DNA of 64,000 nucleotides from Alopecurus myosuroides. Taxonomy: Eukaryota > Streptophyta > Magnoliopsida > Poales > Poaceae. The stretch lies in NCBI GenBank assembly GCA_028641055.1, contig CM054060.1:163220696-163284695 (forward strand). The letters are read 5' to 3'. The notes below the pieces were generated by a model, which searched no databases, was not told the origin of the DNA, and saw only the letters and a list, made by a program, of their open reading frames with translations. Shown here piece by piece: positions 9,862 through 21,846 of this stretch (within the stretch, counting starts at the first letter, position 1; each line of letters starts with the position of its first letter). Position numbers and translations under genes: made by a program.

Positions 9862-12800
9862 CTATTCAGCCTCCTGAGTACGGTCTTCCGGCTCTGGGTC
9901 CTGGGCTTGCTGTTTAGCCTTCCCGGCACCCTTACCCGGACTCACTGCACCAGGGCGGACAGGTGGAGGGACGGCTGGTGTAGAGGCAGACGGACCTGAT
10001 CCTAACTCGGCCTCTCTCTTCGCAGTCGCCTCCCTCTTCCTGGCTGAGTTAGCAGCCCACTTCTCCAAGATATCAAAGGGCGGGGGTGCTTCCTCCGTAA
10101 CAATTTTGCCATCAGCGTCATATGCACTCATAATCGTATTTAGATCCAAACTATCGGCCAACGTGGTAGCCGAGGGGCGCACTGCGGCTTGTATGGCCTT
10201 GAAATCTTTGGGTGTAAATTTGGAACCATCCGCCTTGAATTCGGGAAACCCGGATATTACCTTTGCCGGGTCAAGCTTCGGAAAGAAAGCCTTGGCCAGG
10301 GTGAAGGCCCGGGTCATACCAATCCGGCAGGACGAGCGCTTCCAGATTTCAATCCAGCCAGGCACAGTGGAGCAGGCTTGAATGAGATTTTCTTCACCCG
10401 GATATACTTCCGTAGGCCACTTCACGGCATCCAGTATAAATTTTGTGCCGGCAAAGAAAGTCCGGAGCACGGTCTTTAGGGTTTTAGCCTTGACAATGGC
10501 ATCCTCCTCTGGGGCCGCAAGGTTGGCACCTACAGTTGTAACAAAAGAGAAAACATATCAATAATCCCGAGTCTGATATAATAAAGCAAAGACACGAAAC
10601 CAATCAGCAGAAAAAACTTACTCAGCAAGATCTGGTAAGTATCGGTGACTTGGTCCGATAGTTTCTTCAGCGCGGTCTGAGCAACATTGCACTTCTTCTT
10701 GTATTTGGAAACATCCTTCTTCAAAGTTTTCATGTCATCCTCAAGGGTTTCCCTTCGTTTTATCTCGGCAAGGAGAAGTTGTTCGGTCTTCAATAAAGTT
10801 TCATCAGACCGGGTTATCTGTGCCTGTAAGTAGCAAGGAACGCAAATATCAGTTGGATATTATGGTAAGCTGAATATGGCGTAAAGTACCAAGCATAACT
10901 TTTGCAAGTCATACTCGGAACTTGGGGACTAGGTATGCAATATGAGATACCAAGTGTCCTTACCTGGTGCTCTGCAGCCATGCGCTCCAAGATCTTGCTC
11001 TCCGAAGTCTTCATGGTGAGGAGGGTGTTCATCAACTGATCAAAAGTGTCTTTACTCGTATCAGAGGACCCGGGGCCTTGGAAATTCCGAGAAGGGGCTT
11101 TCTTCTTAGCGGGAGGCAGAACCCGGGTCATTTGTGTGTCGGAATCCGACGCTCCTTCTTCTGCACCCAAGACGGTGGCTTTGTTCTTCTTGCTTGCATG
11201 GGAAGCAATCGGATACTCGGCTTCTTGTGTGTCCGGCTTTGCCGGCGATGCTTGTTTTTCGCCGCTAGACGCGTCTGTAGTCTTATTAGTCGGGCTCCCC
11301 TTACCCGGGCCCTCGACCTCCATATCCTCTTGGTCGCTGATAACGACCGTGGCCCTGTAGATGTTGTCAGTGAGCAGCTAAATACACAGTCAGGAAAGGG
11401 TGATAAAATGTGGTGGAACATCAGAAAGGGGATTTTACCCGGTGTTCACCGCAAAGTCACAAGGAAATCCGTCGCTAGACTCGGGAGAGGCTGGAAATTA
11501 TCAAGTTAGATGTCATGTGGGAATGGTTCAAGGAGAATGTTTCGACCGGGAAAAGATAGGGTAATTACCAGCCCGTCGAGTCGGGGTCGATGAAATACCC
11601 GGGTTAAGGGCATCATCACCCGGGTGATTTCGAGTTGACCTGCGCTTGGTCATGGGCGATTCCTTCAAGAATGGCCAGTGGAATAACATCAAGGAAGCTC
11701 ACATATATCATTAAAGTAATACAAATTGAATGCAAGGAGGAGATATGAAACCTTGGAAGTAGCCTCTTGGGTTTTTCTTTTTGATCCGACTTTGATTGTC
11801 GGCTCCAGTTCCTCCTCGTCGCTGGCAGATTCTACTTTGCCATCGGAGTTTTCTTCCTCGTCATCTTCTCGTTCTGGATATCATCAGAGTTATAGTTGGA
11901 AATGAAGGGGTTATGGTGAGCTTAAAGGAACCAAACAAAATCCGGAAAATACCTTCGTCCGAGTTAGCAGCTTCTTGCTCCTCTGGACTTTTGGAGCTAG
12001 GAGAGGAGTTGGCTTTCCAAAAATCATCATCAGCCTGAAAGGTGTCAGCACAAGGGTTATCAACCGTATCAAGTGGAAAGAGCAAAGATAAAGGCATTAA
12101 AGCCGGGTTTTCACCTTGGGGGCTGGGTTCTCGAGCGTGAAGGGCTCCAATCCGGATATGTTCCGGATTACCTCAAGCTTTTCTGTCAGAAAACCCTTGA
12201 TGGTTTTGTGGGTATCGCCAGCGGCAAAGATGTTATCAGAGTACCGGAGCGGGTCTGTAGATTGTCCCGAATACTCGCACATCAACTTTGTGCGGATGGA
12301 ATTAGGTTGAATCCGGAAGTCGACCCAAGTCTTCACCAGGTTGAGCCCGATGAGGCCTTGGGCCGTGAGAGTGTTGATTCTGGCTAGTAGAGGTTGAATT
12401 GCCTCCCTATCCGAGTCAGAGGCGAAGGCACTAAATTTCTCGGAGATGTCAAGAAGACCCTCTGAGTAACCCGGCAGCTTCTTTTGGCCGGGTGGGGAGG
12501 TGTCTTGGCAGTAGAAATAGGAGAGCTGCCAGTGCTTGACATGGGAATTAAGGGTGAGGGGTGGCATCAAAGAATTCTTGCGGCGCTGGATGGAAACCCC
12601 GCCGCAAGCGAGAAGCGCCCCGTCATCGCTCTCGCGGCACGGTTTGCATTGAAAAAGCTCAATGAAAAGAGCTAAACTTGGCGAAGTGCACAAGTATGAT
12701 TCGGAAAGGACTATGAAGTGGGAGATGTTTAAAACAGAATTAGGCCCGATATCAAAGACGCGAAGGCCGTAATGGTTTAGAACCTCCCGGAAAAAAGGTT

Positions 12801-13044
12801 GACCCGGTGGGCGGAAGCCCCGGGTCACATGTTCCACAAAGCAAATTACCTCGCCTTTTGTCGGGGTGGGCTGGGTCTCCTTACCCGGCACTCTCCATTG
12901 GATATCCTCTTGAGGAGGAAGAACTCCCAGCTCCACCAGCTCCTCCAACTTGGCCTTGGTGACCGTAGACCGCGCCCAGTTGGCGGATATGGAGTTGGTG
13001 GTTTTAGCTTTGGTTGGAGTTTTCCCCTGCTTTTTGGGAGCCAT
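9862..13044 (-). CDS. Antisense spliced gene of B2
   Basis: Near-identical partner of the gene at 1072-4254, here on the minus strand of a plus-strand element. Coordinates map as (14116 - x) with no net indel over the whole coding region. Coding exons are about 13044-12115, 12034-11953, 11873-11752, 11662-11569, 11490-11439, 11354-10964, 10823-10622 and 10529-9862; the non-coding exon ends at 13576. All splice signals are intact. There are only scattered amino-acid differences from B1 (e.g. GHPFF/GQPFF and a few in the coiled-coil exon). The same unknown product of about 846 residues is predicted. Confidence 0.8.
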
Positions 13045-13842
13045 GTGGTTGACCTGCCAAGTACAAGGTAAAAGGATAAGAGGACTAAGACACGAAAGCT
13101 GTGAGCCGGCCGAGTATCGGCCGGGTAATATTGAGACATGAATAATTGCGCGTAATCCGGGTGTTAGCTCGCAGAGTAAAGTTCGAAATTATCCGGGTAT
13201 CATGCATTACGGCGAAAATTATGGGATCTAAATGTTGAAGGAGTTTTTGAGGGCGATGGATGGCTGCATAGGCACTTAGCGTGAATAAAAGGAACTGGAA
13301 AGAGGGAGATTAGCCGGGTGATTGAAGCCAGGGCGGAAATTTTGAGTGGTTTGGGCCCAGATTAGGAATCTTATCTTCAGATTTGTGGCGAAAATAACAA
13401 TTACAGGTAGTAGGAGAGTGGATTGGAGCATGCGCTTTATCTATTGGGTGAGCTAGAAAGACTATTAGTGGCCTAATTCGGCATGCCCGAGAAATCCTTG
13501 GCGGAATGATTTGGATCTAATCTGAGGTAAAATCAAGAAATTGCAAGGGCAAATTAATGGGTGCAAAAGGCTTACCGGAGGGGATCTGAGTGAAGCCTTG
13601 CGGAGGCAGATGGCGCAGGCCTGGTGTCCCTTCGCGGCTCCTGACGGGTCGGATGGAGATTCGCCGGTGGATCTTGGCGGCGGCGCAGGGCAAGCAGTGG
13701 CGGAGCGCAGCCTCCGGCCGATGGGCTCCGGTGATACGCGCGGGATTTCCGTGGTGGCGCTCAGCAGAATGAGCTCAGAGGGAGAAAGGAAGCGGAGTGG
13801 GGGGAAATGAGCCGTTAGGGTTCGGGTTACCCCCAGGGAGCT

Positions 13843-13850
13843 TATTTATA
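13843..13850 (-). promoter_or_regulatory. TATA box of the antisense gene in B2
   Basis: TATAAATA on the minus strand, matching 265-272 of B1 and 46700-46693 of B3. It precedes a C/T- and G/C-rich leader with a splice donor after 13576. Confidence 0.7.
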
Positions 13851-14226
13851 GGGCGAATGGATAAGCCCGGTTCAGTGAGCGGGAGCCGGGAGTTGCGGAA
13901 GTAAACGGCTATTTATTTAAGTTTTGGCGAGATGCGCTTTAAATGTTGAGCATGGGATCTGAACGAAAAGGAGAAAGAGATCCGTCCCGTGATATCAGGT
14001 CGATTATCAAGTGTAAAATCTTGACATTTTGGGGTTTTACCTGGGAAAATAACTTAGGTAATTGGGGAAGAGCCGGGTTACTATATGGCCACCATGGAGT
14101 AAGGCCTAGTTATTTATTGAGGCGCTTTAACCCGGCCTCCACATACTCGTGTGTTTGATATCTTTGCAGGGAATAGCGAGCGCTTCAAGGAAGGATCCAT
14201 GAAGCCCAGGCTATTCTGGGGACTAC

Positions 14227-14705
14227 TGATGGGGGGATAATAACCCGGTAGGCCAAACTCCAAGGAGTAACCCGGCCCAAAGGACGTTGTACAGGATCCG
14301 GCTAAGGATAAGGAAACTAGTGAAGGCCCCAGCTTGTAGGCCCAGTAACCCGGGTTGTGGGTTATGGTAGAGGAAAGTTAGGGTTTGTGCGCCGTGTCCG
14401 GGTAGGATCCCGGATGCGCCTTGGAGAATAAGCCAGGGGGTACGGGTGCTTTATAAACCGACCCCCAGGTCTAGTTTAGGCAGAGATCTAAGAACCCTAG
14501 CAATATCGTTTGATATCGAGCATCCAGTGTAATCCCAGAGTTGAGTTATTGTATCAAGATCGGAGACTCGGCGACTTTGATTGCCGGCTACCAGATCGAA
14601 TTGCATCATGTTTTCCTCTGAGCTAAACCCTCTCCCAAACGCCTGTGTCGTCTTGCCCCAAGATCAGTTACCCCCGGTAACATCTGCCGTGATTATCCCA
14701 CGACA
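14227..14705 (+). repeat. 3' LTR of B2
   Basis: 479 bp, preceded by a purine-rich CTGGGGACTAC stretch that acts as the plus-strand primer (polypurine tract). Followed directly by the CTTGT target duplicate at 14706-14710. Confidence 0.95.
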
Positions 14706-14710
14706 CTTGT

Positions 14711-15270
14711 ACTCTGCATAAACTTGTGGTTTAGATGACCCTTTTGACTATCTTGTACTGTAAGCCGGCTTTCGCGTGGATACCATGTTGTTACATCCAT
14801 ACGAAAACAGGGTCAGACAAGTCCCATTGGGCTTCATGGCTGATTGTAATCGTAAGCGAACAAATCATGCCACTTTAGTGCGAGTCACATCGAGCTTAAG
14901 TAAGAAAAGTCAAGAAAATTTGGCTCCTTTGTCCAGTTATAAGATTGCAGCCGTACTCGTTTGCGAATAATCGGCCCCTATAACTTATAGGCATCAAGGC
15001 CGGGTCTTTCGGGTTTGTGGCTGGGCTACTTGAGCAACCAGCCCCCGAGACCTATATATGCTCAACGTTCTTAATGATACTGAAATACTGATGTCACATG
15101 GATACTACTTACTTGTAATCAGGCTGTAACGAAATAGTACTTGATAACCATCTCTTTATTGATGCGAGAAAGTTTGGATCAGCAGGCCGCCTCATTAAAA
15201 ACCTTCCAGTCCCCTTAGGTACCCTGGGTAGGAAAAGAGCGCGTCTGAAACCTGCTGCCCGTTACATTGT
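14711..15270 (-). other. Conserved non-coding block after gag in B1
   Basis: Inverse counterpart of 8833-9392 with equal length (coordinates sum to 24103). No coding potential is supported; the 64-codon open stretch on the plus strand is not conserved as protein in B3. Confidence 0.6.
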
Positions 15271-18200
15271 TTAGTTCTCCATGGGGACCGGTCCCGGACT
15301 GGCGTGACCGACGCACATTCTCCACATGCTGGACTTTTTCATGATGAGTACCGGGTTTACTAACCGACCCGGGTGAGGTGTTTCCGTGACACGGCTGGTT
15401 GTGAGCGGCCGTGCAGTTTCTTCCTTTATAGCGGATTGCTTGGGGGAGTCATCCTTGATAAAAGCCACCATTTTAGCATCTTGTGCTACTTTGGATTTTG
15501 CTCTTTCGCCTTCAGTACTCGGCCTTTTTGATGTGGTTCTATCCTCCGGGTCTGCTTGAGATCGGTAATGCTTGAGTTCTTCTTTTCTACAGGCTTGCTC
15601 GGCCATTGCTGCATCTCCTTCGTCGCATTCAGCTGCTATGTCTCGGTTTCCATGTATGGTGATGGTCTTCTTGGGACCCGGGATTTTTAGCTGTAGATAT
15701 ACGTAACACGGCCTGGCCATGAATTTGGCGTAAGCCGGTCTTCCAAATAACGCGTGATATGGGCTGCGCAATTTGACTACCTCAAAGGTAAGCCACTCAA
15801 CTCGATAGTTATCCTTTGACTCCCCAAAGGCTACCTCCAATGCGATTTTTCCCTCGGGGCACGCTGAATGACCCGGCACTATCCCATGAAAAACCGTTGA
15901 GCTTTTTTGTAGCTGAGACTCCTTGAGGCCCATGCGTAGGAAGGTTTCCCAATACAGTATGTTGATGCTGCTTCCACCATCCATCAAAACCTTTTTCAGC
16001 TCATACCCATTGACTTGTGGTGCGACTACTAATGCCAAGACTCCCGGGTGCTCCACCCTTTCTGGGTGATCCCTTCTGCTCCATGTTACCTCCTGTTCTG
16101 ACCATCTCAAGTATCTCGGGACAGCTGACGAAACTGAGTTGACCGCTTGCTTCAGTATCTTTTTGTCCTTGTTAGAGCCTCCTGTGGTATGCACATGATA
16201 TTGACCCAGTTGTTTGGGGTTAGCCTGGAAACCTCCTGCCCCCCCTTGGTTATTGCCTTGATTTCCAGCCGCCGGGTTACCAGCTGGGGGTGGACCGTTG
16301 CCCGGGTTTCCCCCTGGACCCGGTCCTCCTCCCCGTCCCGCACTTCGCATAGCTCTGTTCACTTCGTCATTTTTCCATCTTTGTAAGACGGCGCACTGCT
16401 CCAGAGAGTGGTTAGCTGGCCTGCCGTTCCTGCTGTGTTTCGGGCATGCCATCCTGAATATGTCCCAATTGTTACCCGGCCTTGGCGGCCCTTGATAATT
16501 TCCTCCATTGTGATTACCTCCGTTGAAATTTCCTTCTGCTCTGGGCCTTGAAGACCCGGCTTCTGTATTGGCGACAAACTCGGAGCCTCCTTCAAACGGG
16601 CGCTTGTTCTGGCTATTTCTGGTATTTCCCGGTGCTGATCCATTGCCGGTTCTTCCATTATTACTCGTGTTTGCTTTTACCTTCTTGTCATCAACTTCCT
16701 CTTCTGTAGTATCTGTCGCAGCGTGTTTGTTGCATGCGTCCATCAATTCTCCCATTGTAACTTCCGACGCATTTCGACTAGACTTCATGCGAGTTAACTT
16801 TTGCACTAAAGGTATGTACTTGCATGTTTTTGCCATGGCCTGTAGCGCATCCTTGGGCTGAATGTCCGTGGACGAGTGAAGTATCTCCATAACCCGGTGC
16901 ACCCAACTGCGCGCCGATTCTCCCTTCTTCTGGACGCGCCGCTCTAGGTCGTGAATAGTGAACAACTTCCTGCACGTCCCATGAAAGTGCTTGACAAACG
17001 CGGTCTTCAATTCCTCCCAGGACTTGATCGATCCTTCCGGCAAATTGGTGAACCACAACTTTGCTGCTCCTTCTGACATCATCAAGTACATGAACTTGGC
17101 TTGGAGATTCTCGGATGCGTTGCGAATTGACATTACCATCTCATAGCTACTTAGCCATGTTTCTGGATCCATAGTTGGCTCATAATTCACTACTTTCCCT
17201 GGCTCTTTGAATTTTTCCGGGTAAGGTTCAGCTCTGATATTGTCCGAGAGACACTTGGGTCCCGCAAGAACGGTTGAAGCCGGCCTTGCTCTAGAAACGT
17301 GTGATGCCGCGGGGGGCGCGGCTGGGCGCGGTGCTACGGGAAGTCCATGCGCTGCAGACCCGGCCGCGGCCCTCCGGGCTCTAGAACTGTCCACGACAGC
17401 CTGTGCTGCTGATGCTGCCTGAGCGCGGGGAGGCGGCGGCATTTGCTGCTGCTCTTCCCTCCGCCGTGCTGAACTTGTTTGGATATTCCCTTGTTGTTGA
17501 CTGACGTATGGCGTTCCATGCATTCCGCTTCTGTGATCCGGATAATTGGCTTGCTGTGCCACCGCAGTGTGCAACAGATCGATGGCTTGCCGAGTCTTCT
17601 CTGCATGGGGCGACTCTCCCACGGGGATCTGATTTAACGCGAGTGTCGCCGCATACACATTGTCCATGGGGTTATTGTAGTGGCCGGCTGGTGTGCGGAA
17701 TCGTGATGGTGGCGGTGGTGGTAGATCGTTGCCGGTTGTGACTCTGGTCTGTGGTGGGGGTAACCCGGCCCGTTCATTGGCCGGATGTGTCCCTGCTGTC
17801 GCCGGTTGGGGTGCGGTTCCCTGGTTCACCACTGGTATCGGCTGATCCTGAGGTGTGACAAATAAATTAGCCGGATTAATAACCCCGCCCGTTGCTGGTA
17901 ACCTGGTTTGATGCCTTTGATGCACTCTAGACGTTTCCTCTCGGAGCCGAGTTTCTAGCGCATCCAACTCACGCTGCCGCCTGGCCATCCCTTGCCTTTC
18001 TGCCTCTACCTGCCTCCTTTGTTGTTCCAGCGCACGACGAGCCACATCCAGATCCCTGACACGTTCCGCTGCGTTTTCCGGAGTGATAACCGTTGCAAGA
18101 ACCGTGGGGTCTAGAATCAGATTATTATCGAATAAGGCCGGGTGGCGCGGGTTTGAAGGACCCGCCCCTGGTGTCCGGTTTCCCAGGAATCCGAACGTGT

Positions 18201-18810
18201 TTGCGTGCAACTCCTCGTCTGCTGCACGGCTGGTTACTGATGCCGATTCCCCATCAACCCGGGCCAAAACCGGGTCTCCGTTAGCCGCGCCCTGCTGCTG
18301 GGCCGCTGCCTGAGCCGCCCCGACTGATGCTGCGGCTGCGTTTCCTTGGTTGAGATTGGCCGCGGGAGCCGCATAGACTGCAACTCGGCGTACGATATCC
18401 GGTGTAAGTTCATGCTGTTCTTCCTCATCGTTCTCCTCCTCATACCGGTTTTCCAGCAGATCCAGGATAGACCCGGTATCACCTTCTCTTTCGACCCGGT
18501 CGCGCGGGGTCCATGCCGGCTCCTCCGGCTGTTCCCACTCCGCGATGGGTTCTTCTGCCGGATGTGTCGTTCCAATCGACTCTTCGTCATCTGATCGGAT
18601 AGCAGCGGCTTCTCCTGGCACAGAATCAGATCCAATATTGTCAGGGATCGAATTGGAAGTACATACCATACCAATGAAGACGCTGATCCGGCCGATTGTC
18701 ATGACGGATCCAGATTCGAGGTGATCCGACTCTGGCCCCCAGCCGGAATCGTCCACCATCTTTTCTCCTTTGTGGTCGACGTAGATTTCGCCGACGACGA
18801 GATTCTCCAT
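15271..18810 (-). CDS. gag: Gag-protease polyprotein of B1 (pol deleted)
   Basis: Mirror of the B2 gene with identical length and the same two deletions, hence derived from the same non-autonomous master. The start is the ATG at 18810; the frame is also open upstream into the LTR. Gag core, C/H cluster and protease region are in the same order. Here the protease motif keeps D-G-G (LMDGGSSINI), unlike the D-G-R in B2. There are a dozen or more scattered residue differences from B2 and no stop or frameshift. The absence of lesions in a frame of nearly 1200 codons suggests that the derivative family still makes Gag and protease. Confidence 0.9.
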   Translation of the reverse strand: MENLVVGEIYVDHKGEKMVDDSGWGPESDHLESGSVMTIGRISVFIGMVCTSNSIPDNIGSDSVPGEAAAIRSDDEESIGTTHPAEEPIAEWEQPEEPAWTPRDRVEREGDTGSILDLLENRYEEENDEEEQHELTPDIVRRVAVYAAPAANLNQGNAAAASVGAAQAAAQQQGAANGDPVLARVDGESASVTSRAADEELHANTFGFLGNRTPGAGPSNPRHPALFDNNLILDPTVLATVITPENAAERVRDLDVARRALEQQRRQVEAERQGMARRQRELDALETRLREETSRVHQRHQTRLPATGGVINPANLFVTPQDQPIPVVNQGTAPQPATAGTHPANERAGLPPPQTRVTTGNDLPPPPPSRFRTPAGHYNNPMDNVYAATLALNQIPVGESPHAEKTRQAIDLLHTAVAQQANYPDHRSGMHGTPYVSQQQGNIQTSSARRREEQQQMPPPPRAQAASAAQAVVDSSRARRAAAGSAAHGLPVAPRPAAPPAASHVSRARPASTVLAGPKCLSDNIRAEPYPEKFKEPGKVVNYEPTMDPETWLSSYEMVMSIRNASENLQAKFMYLMMSEGAAKLWFTNLPEGSIKSWEELKTAFVKHFHGTCRKLFTIHDLERRVQKKGESARSWVHRVMEILHSSTDIQPKDALQAMAKTCKYIPLVQKLTRMKSSRNASEVTMGELMDACNKHAATDTTEEEVDDKKVKANTSNNGRTGNGSAPGNTRNSQNKRPFEGGSEFVANTEAGSSRPRAEGNFNGGNHNGGNYQGPPRPGNNWDIFRMACPKHSRNGRPANHSLEQCAVLQRWKNDEVNRAMRSAGRGGGPGPGGNPGNGPPPAGNPAAGNQGNNQGGAGGFQANPKQLGQYHVHTTGGSNKDKKILKQAVNSVSSAVPRYLRWSEQEVTWSRRDHPERVEHPGVLALVVAPQVNGYELKKVLMDGGSSINILYWETFLRMGLKESQLQKSSTVFHGIVPGHSACPEGKIALEVAFGESKDNYRVEWLTFEVVKLRSPYHALFGRPAYAKFMARPCYVYLQLKIPGPKKTITIHGNRDIAAECDEGDAAMAEQACRKEELKHYRSQADPEDRTTSKRPSTEGERAKSKVAQDAKMVAFIKDDSPKQSAIKEETARPLTTSRVTETPHPGRLVNPVLIMKKSSMWRMCVGHASPGPVPMEN

Positions 18811-18874
18811 GCTCTTCCGAGCTTCTCCCGTGATGTAAACGCCTTTGGACGCAGGCCCCACGGTGGGCGCCAAC

Positions 18875-19353
18875 TGTCGTGGGATAATCACGGCAGATGT
18901 TACCGGGGGTAACTGATCTTGGGGCAAGACGACACAGGCGTTTGGGAGAGGGTTTAGCTCAGAGGAAAACATGATGCAATTCGATCTGGTAGCCGGCAAT
19001 CAAAGTCGCCGAGTCTCCGATCTTGATACAATAACCCAACTCTGGGATTACACTGGATGCTCGATATCAAACGATATTGCCAGGGTTCTTAGATCTCTGC
19101 CTAAACTAGACCTGGGGGTCGGTTTATAAAGCACCCGTACCCCCTGGCTTATTCTCCAAGGCGCATCCGGGATCCTACCCGGACACGGCGCACAAACCCT
19201 AACTTTCCTCTACCATAACCCACAACCCGGGTTAATGGGCCTACAAGCTGGGGCCTTCACTAGTTTCCTTATCCTTAGCCGGATCCTGTACAGCGTCCTT
19301 TGGGCCGGGTTACTCCTTGGAGTTTGGCCTACCGGGTTATCATCCCCCCATCA
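18875..19353 (-). repeat. 5' LTR of B1
   Basis: 479 bp, reverse complement of the B2 LTRs, with the primer-binding site adjoining at 18855-18874. Right flank 19354-19358 is CTCCC, inside the RT of element A. Confidence 0.93.
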
Positions 19354-20142
19354 CTCCCTGCCAGCTGTTGAATTCCATTGGCATTAGTTGGTTCTTTCAT
19401 TGATAGAATAGCCTTGATTTTTACTGGGTTTGCCTCTATGCCTCTGGCAGACAACAGGTACCCGAGTAAATATCCTTGATGTACTACAAACGCGCACTTC
19501 TTCGGGTTCAGATTGATCTGATACTTGTCGAGTGTTGCTAATGTTTCCCGAAGATCGTCGATAAGGGTTTCTGCCTTGTTCAACTTGACCACGATGTCAT
19601 CGACGTACACCTGAGCATTTCTGTCAATTTGTGCTTTCAGGAAGTTCTGCATCATGCGTTGATATGTGGCACCTGTGTTTTTTAACCCGAAGGGCATCGT
19701 GGTGTAGCAGTACACACCGAACGGGGTAATGAACGCTGTTATTTCTTCATCCTCTCACTTCATGGAGATTTGATTATAGTCTGAGTATGTGTCAACGAAA
19801 GATAACCTTTCACAACCCACAGTCAAATCAATGATTCGGTCGATGCGCGTGAGTGGGAACCAGTCTTTCGGACAGTGTTTGTTCAATGACATATAGTCTA
19901 TACACATCCGAAGGATTTCGATGTTCTTCTTGGCTATCGGCACTGGATTTACGAGATATGTTGCTATTTTTATTTCCCGGATGAATTTCGCTGCAAGTAG
20001 TCTATTTATTCTTCTCGTACTGCTCTCTTCTTTGGCTTCGAGAAGCGGCGAGTAGATTGCTGGGTCGGTTTTGCATCTTTGTAGATTTATAGTGAGTGCT
20101 CGACAAATTCCCTGGGTACTCCTGGCATTTCCGCTAGGGCCC
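19354..20142 (-). pseudogene. pol: RT fragment of element A
   Basis: Minus-strand reverse-transcriptase remnant. The motifs are LRMCIDYMSLNKHCPKD (about 19870-19915), a following DTYSDYNQI (usual D-A-Y-S-G-Y-H-Q-I), MPFGLKNTGATYQRMM and YVDDIVV (about 19590-19610). Stops and frame changes occur around 19755 and at the N-terminal end. The fragment is cut off by the B1 LTR at 19353 and by the Athila-type LTR at 20143. Confidence 0.88.
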
Positions 20143-21846
20143 TGATGGCTAGGTTGAGACTCCAAGTGCAGAGTGTGTAGCTAGTGGCAAGCCTTCTTCC
20201 CCACGAGGGTGACTCGAGGGTTTATATCGAACTATTGGGGAGCCAGTATTTCAACAGTTGTCTTCCAAGCTTCCTCCAGGATCCTGCAAACAAGTAGAGA
20301 ATTTTGTGCTCTCAACCTCACCAAGTGGTTGTCAAGCACAAGGTGTGAGACTTCTAAATTGCAATGCAAAACTGAAAGTAAATGTGCAATAATTAAATCT
20401 ACTACTAAATGCAAATGAGAAAATAAATATGCAATGGATTGTTTTTGTATTTTTGTGATGCAAGTGGTGATGGAGATAATGTAAATTTTAATTGGGGATG
20501 CAAGTAAAGTAAAGTGCAAGTAAAGTAAATTGCAGCAAAGTAACTAGAGTGTTTTCTTATATTTAAAATAGGACCGGGGTTCATGGTTTCACACTTGCAT
20601 TCTCTCAAATAAAGTGGTAGACGGTGGACATAAAGAATTACATGTGAGATTACAATAACATGTTTAACATTGAGTACTTTCATATGGGCATCACGTCCTA
20701 GCATAGAGATCTCTACGGTCATATTGATCCCTCTTATACTCCACCAAGATGTGAAATAAATCATAACACCTCGATAATTAAGAAAAAAACCAGAGTATAG
20801 CTTTAAGCAATGTTACATGAAGTTGAAGTAAGAACTTGCTAGATCTAGTCATGGAGATTGATTAGTGTCACTTCAAATCCCCGGTAACAAGGTACTCCTT
20901 TTTATCCCTAGTGAGGTAACTAAGAAAGGTTTAACAAAATCTAAGTGGATCACTAAACTTCTCTCACTTTCACAGCATTAGCCACCCCCCGTTACTCCAA
21001 CTAATGCACCCGTCACCCCACACACGCTCTCAGGAACTAGATTGATCAAAGCTAGAAAATAAGAACGGGGTACATAAGATACATCTACTCAAATAACTCA
21101 AGAGAAACAATTGCAATCTCAGATTCAATAACTCATAGAAAAGATCCACCACATAGGAATTACAACAGTGCCCATAATCATGTGAGGCAACTCATACAGA
21201 TCTAATTAGTGATGCACATAGAGAGAGAGATACAAGTGCTACTTCCACAAACCCATAGCCCTGGGGTGGACTACTCCCTCTTCATGGAGATGTCGATGGA
21301 GATGACGTTGGAGGGGTAGGAGATCACACCGGCGGCGCCCCGCCGGAGTTTTCCCCCTCCAATCTGGAACTTCTGGTCTCTGTTTTGGTGTTTCGGTGGC
21401 GCTCCTCTCCGTAAGGGTACGGGGGACCCTTTTTTATAGTCGGTTTTAGGTCAAGAAGGAGTCGGTAAGTCGAAGATGGAAGGAATTGGGGCCATAGGGG
21501 CCAAAAGGGGGCCTCTCATGCGGCCAAGGAATCTGGCCGCGTGGAGGGTCCTCTTTTGGGCCTCCTTGCCCAATTCTCATGGATCCTTCGCCCGCAAGTC
21601 TTCTCCTTCCAAGAAAATGACCCCCGCAGATTTTCAGGTGATTTCGTGGAAGTTTGCCCCCTGAAACGTCAAAAATATAGAAAACGGGGTTTCTGACAGG
21701 CAGGGTTAATTCCATAAAAGTTGGGGGACTTTGTAATTTAACCCCAAAATACTATAAAACATTGAATTATACCCTTATATGATGCAATATGTAATAGAAA
21801 GCCATGTGAAATATGCAAAATTCATCTATGCATTTTACATGCATCA
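20143..21846 (-). repeat. 3' LTR of the Athila-type element
   Basis: 1704-bp LTR, clearly more diverged from its partner than the B2 pair (four differences in the first ~140 bp alone). A purine-rich GCTTGGGGATGT (minus) adjoins at 21847-21860 as polypurine tract. Confidence 0.93.

Larger units (their letters stand above)
4750..14705 (+). mobile_element. B2: complete 9956-bp Tat-lineage deletion derivative inserted into B1
   Basis: The LTRs are 4750-5228 and 14227-14705, both 479 bp, beginning TGATGG and ending CGACA. The target duplication is CTTGT at 4745-4749 and 14706-14710. By eye the LTRs differ at two sites (G/A near the start, C/T at the GGACGC/GGACGT position), so insertion is recent. 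Internal order on the plus strand: primer-binding site, gag-protease (to 8832), conserved 3' block, antisense gene (13044 to 9862, minus), then the polypurine stretch before 14227. RT, RNase H and integrase are missing. The host is a sister copy (B1) in the opposite orientation. Confidence 0.97.
1..19353 (-). mobile_element. B1: Tat-lineage Ty3/gypsy deletion derivative (minus), 3' end off-window
   Basis: LTR retrotransposon read on the minus strand. Its 5' LTR is 18875-19353, gag-protease is 18810-15271, and the 3' region with the antisense gene lies at 1-4744. It is interrupted by B2 (4750-14705) at the target CTTGT. Removing B2 restores continuity: the sequence left of 4745 and right of 14710 is collinear with the uninterrupted stretch around 9393-9397 of B2. 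The 3' LTR must begin roughly 120 bp left of the window, because B2 has that much sequence between the equivalent of position 1 and its own 3' LTR. RT, RNase H and integrase are absent. B1 lies inside the RT of element A; the right flank CTCCC is the expected target duplication, but the left copy is not visible. Confidence 0.93.

Noticed and set aside
1..19353. The near-perfect inverted structure as an assembly artefact
   Set aside because: B2 has matching 479-bp LTRs and a CTTGT target duplication, the host sequence is exactly continuous across it, and the arms differ by real substitutions and a 26-bp indel.
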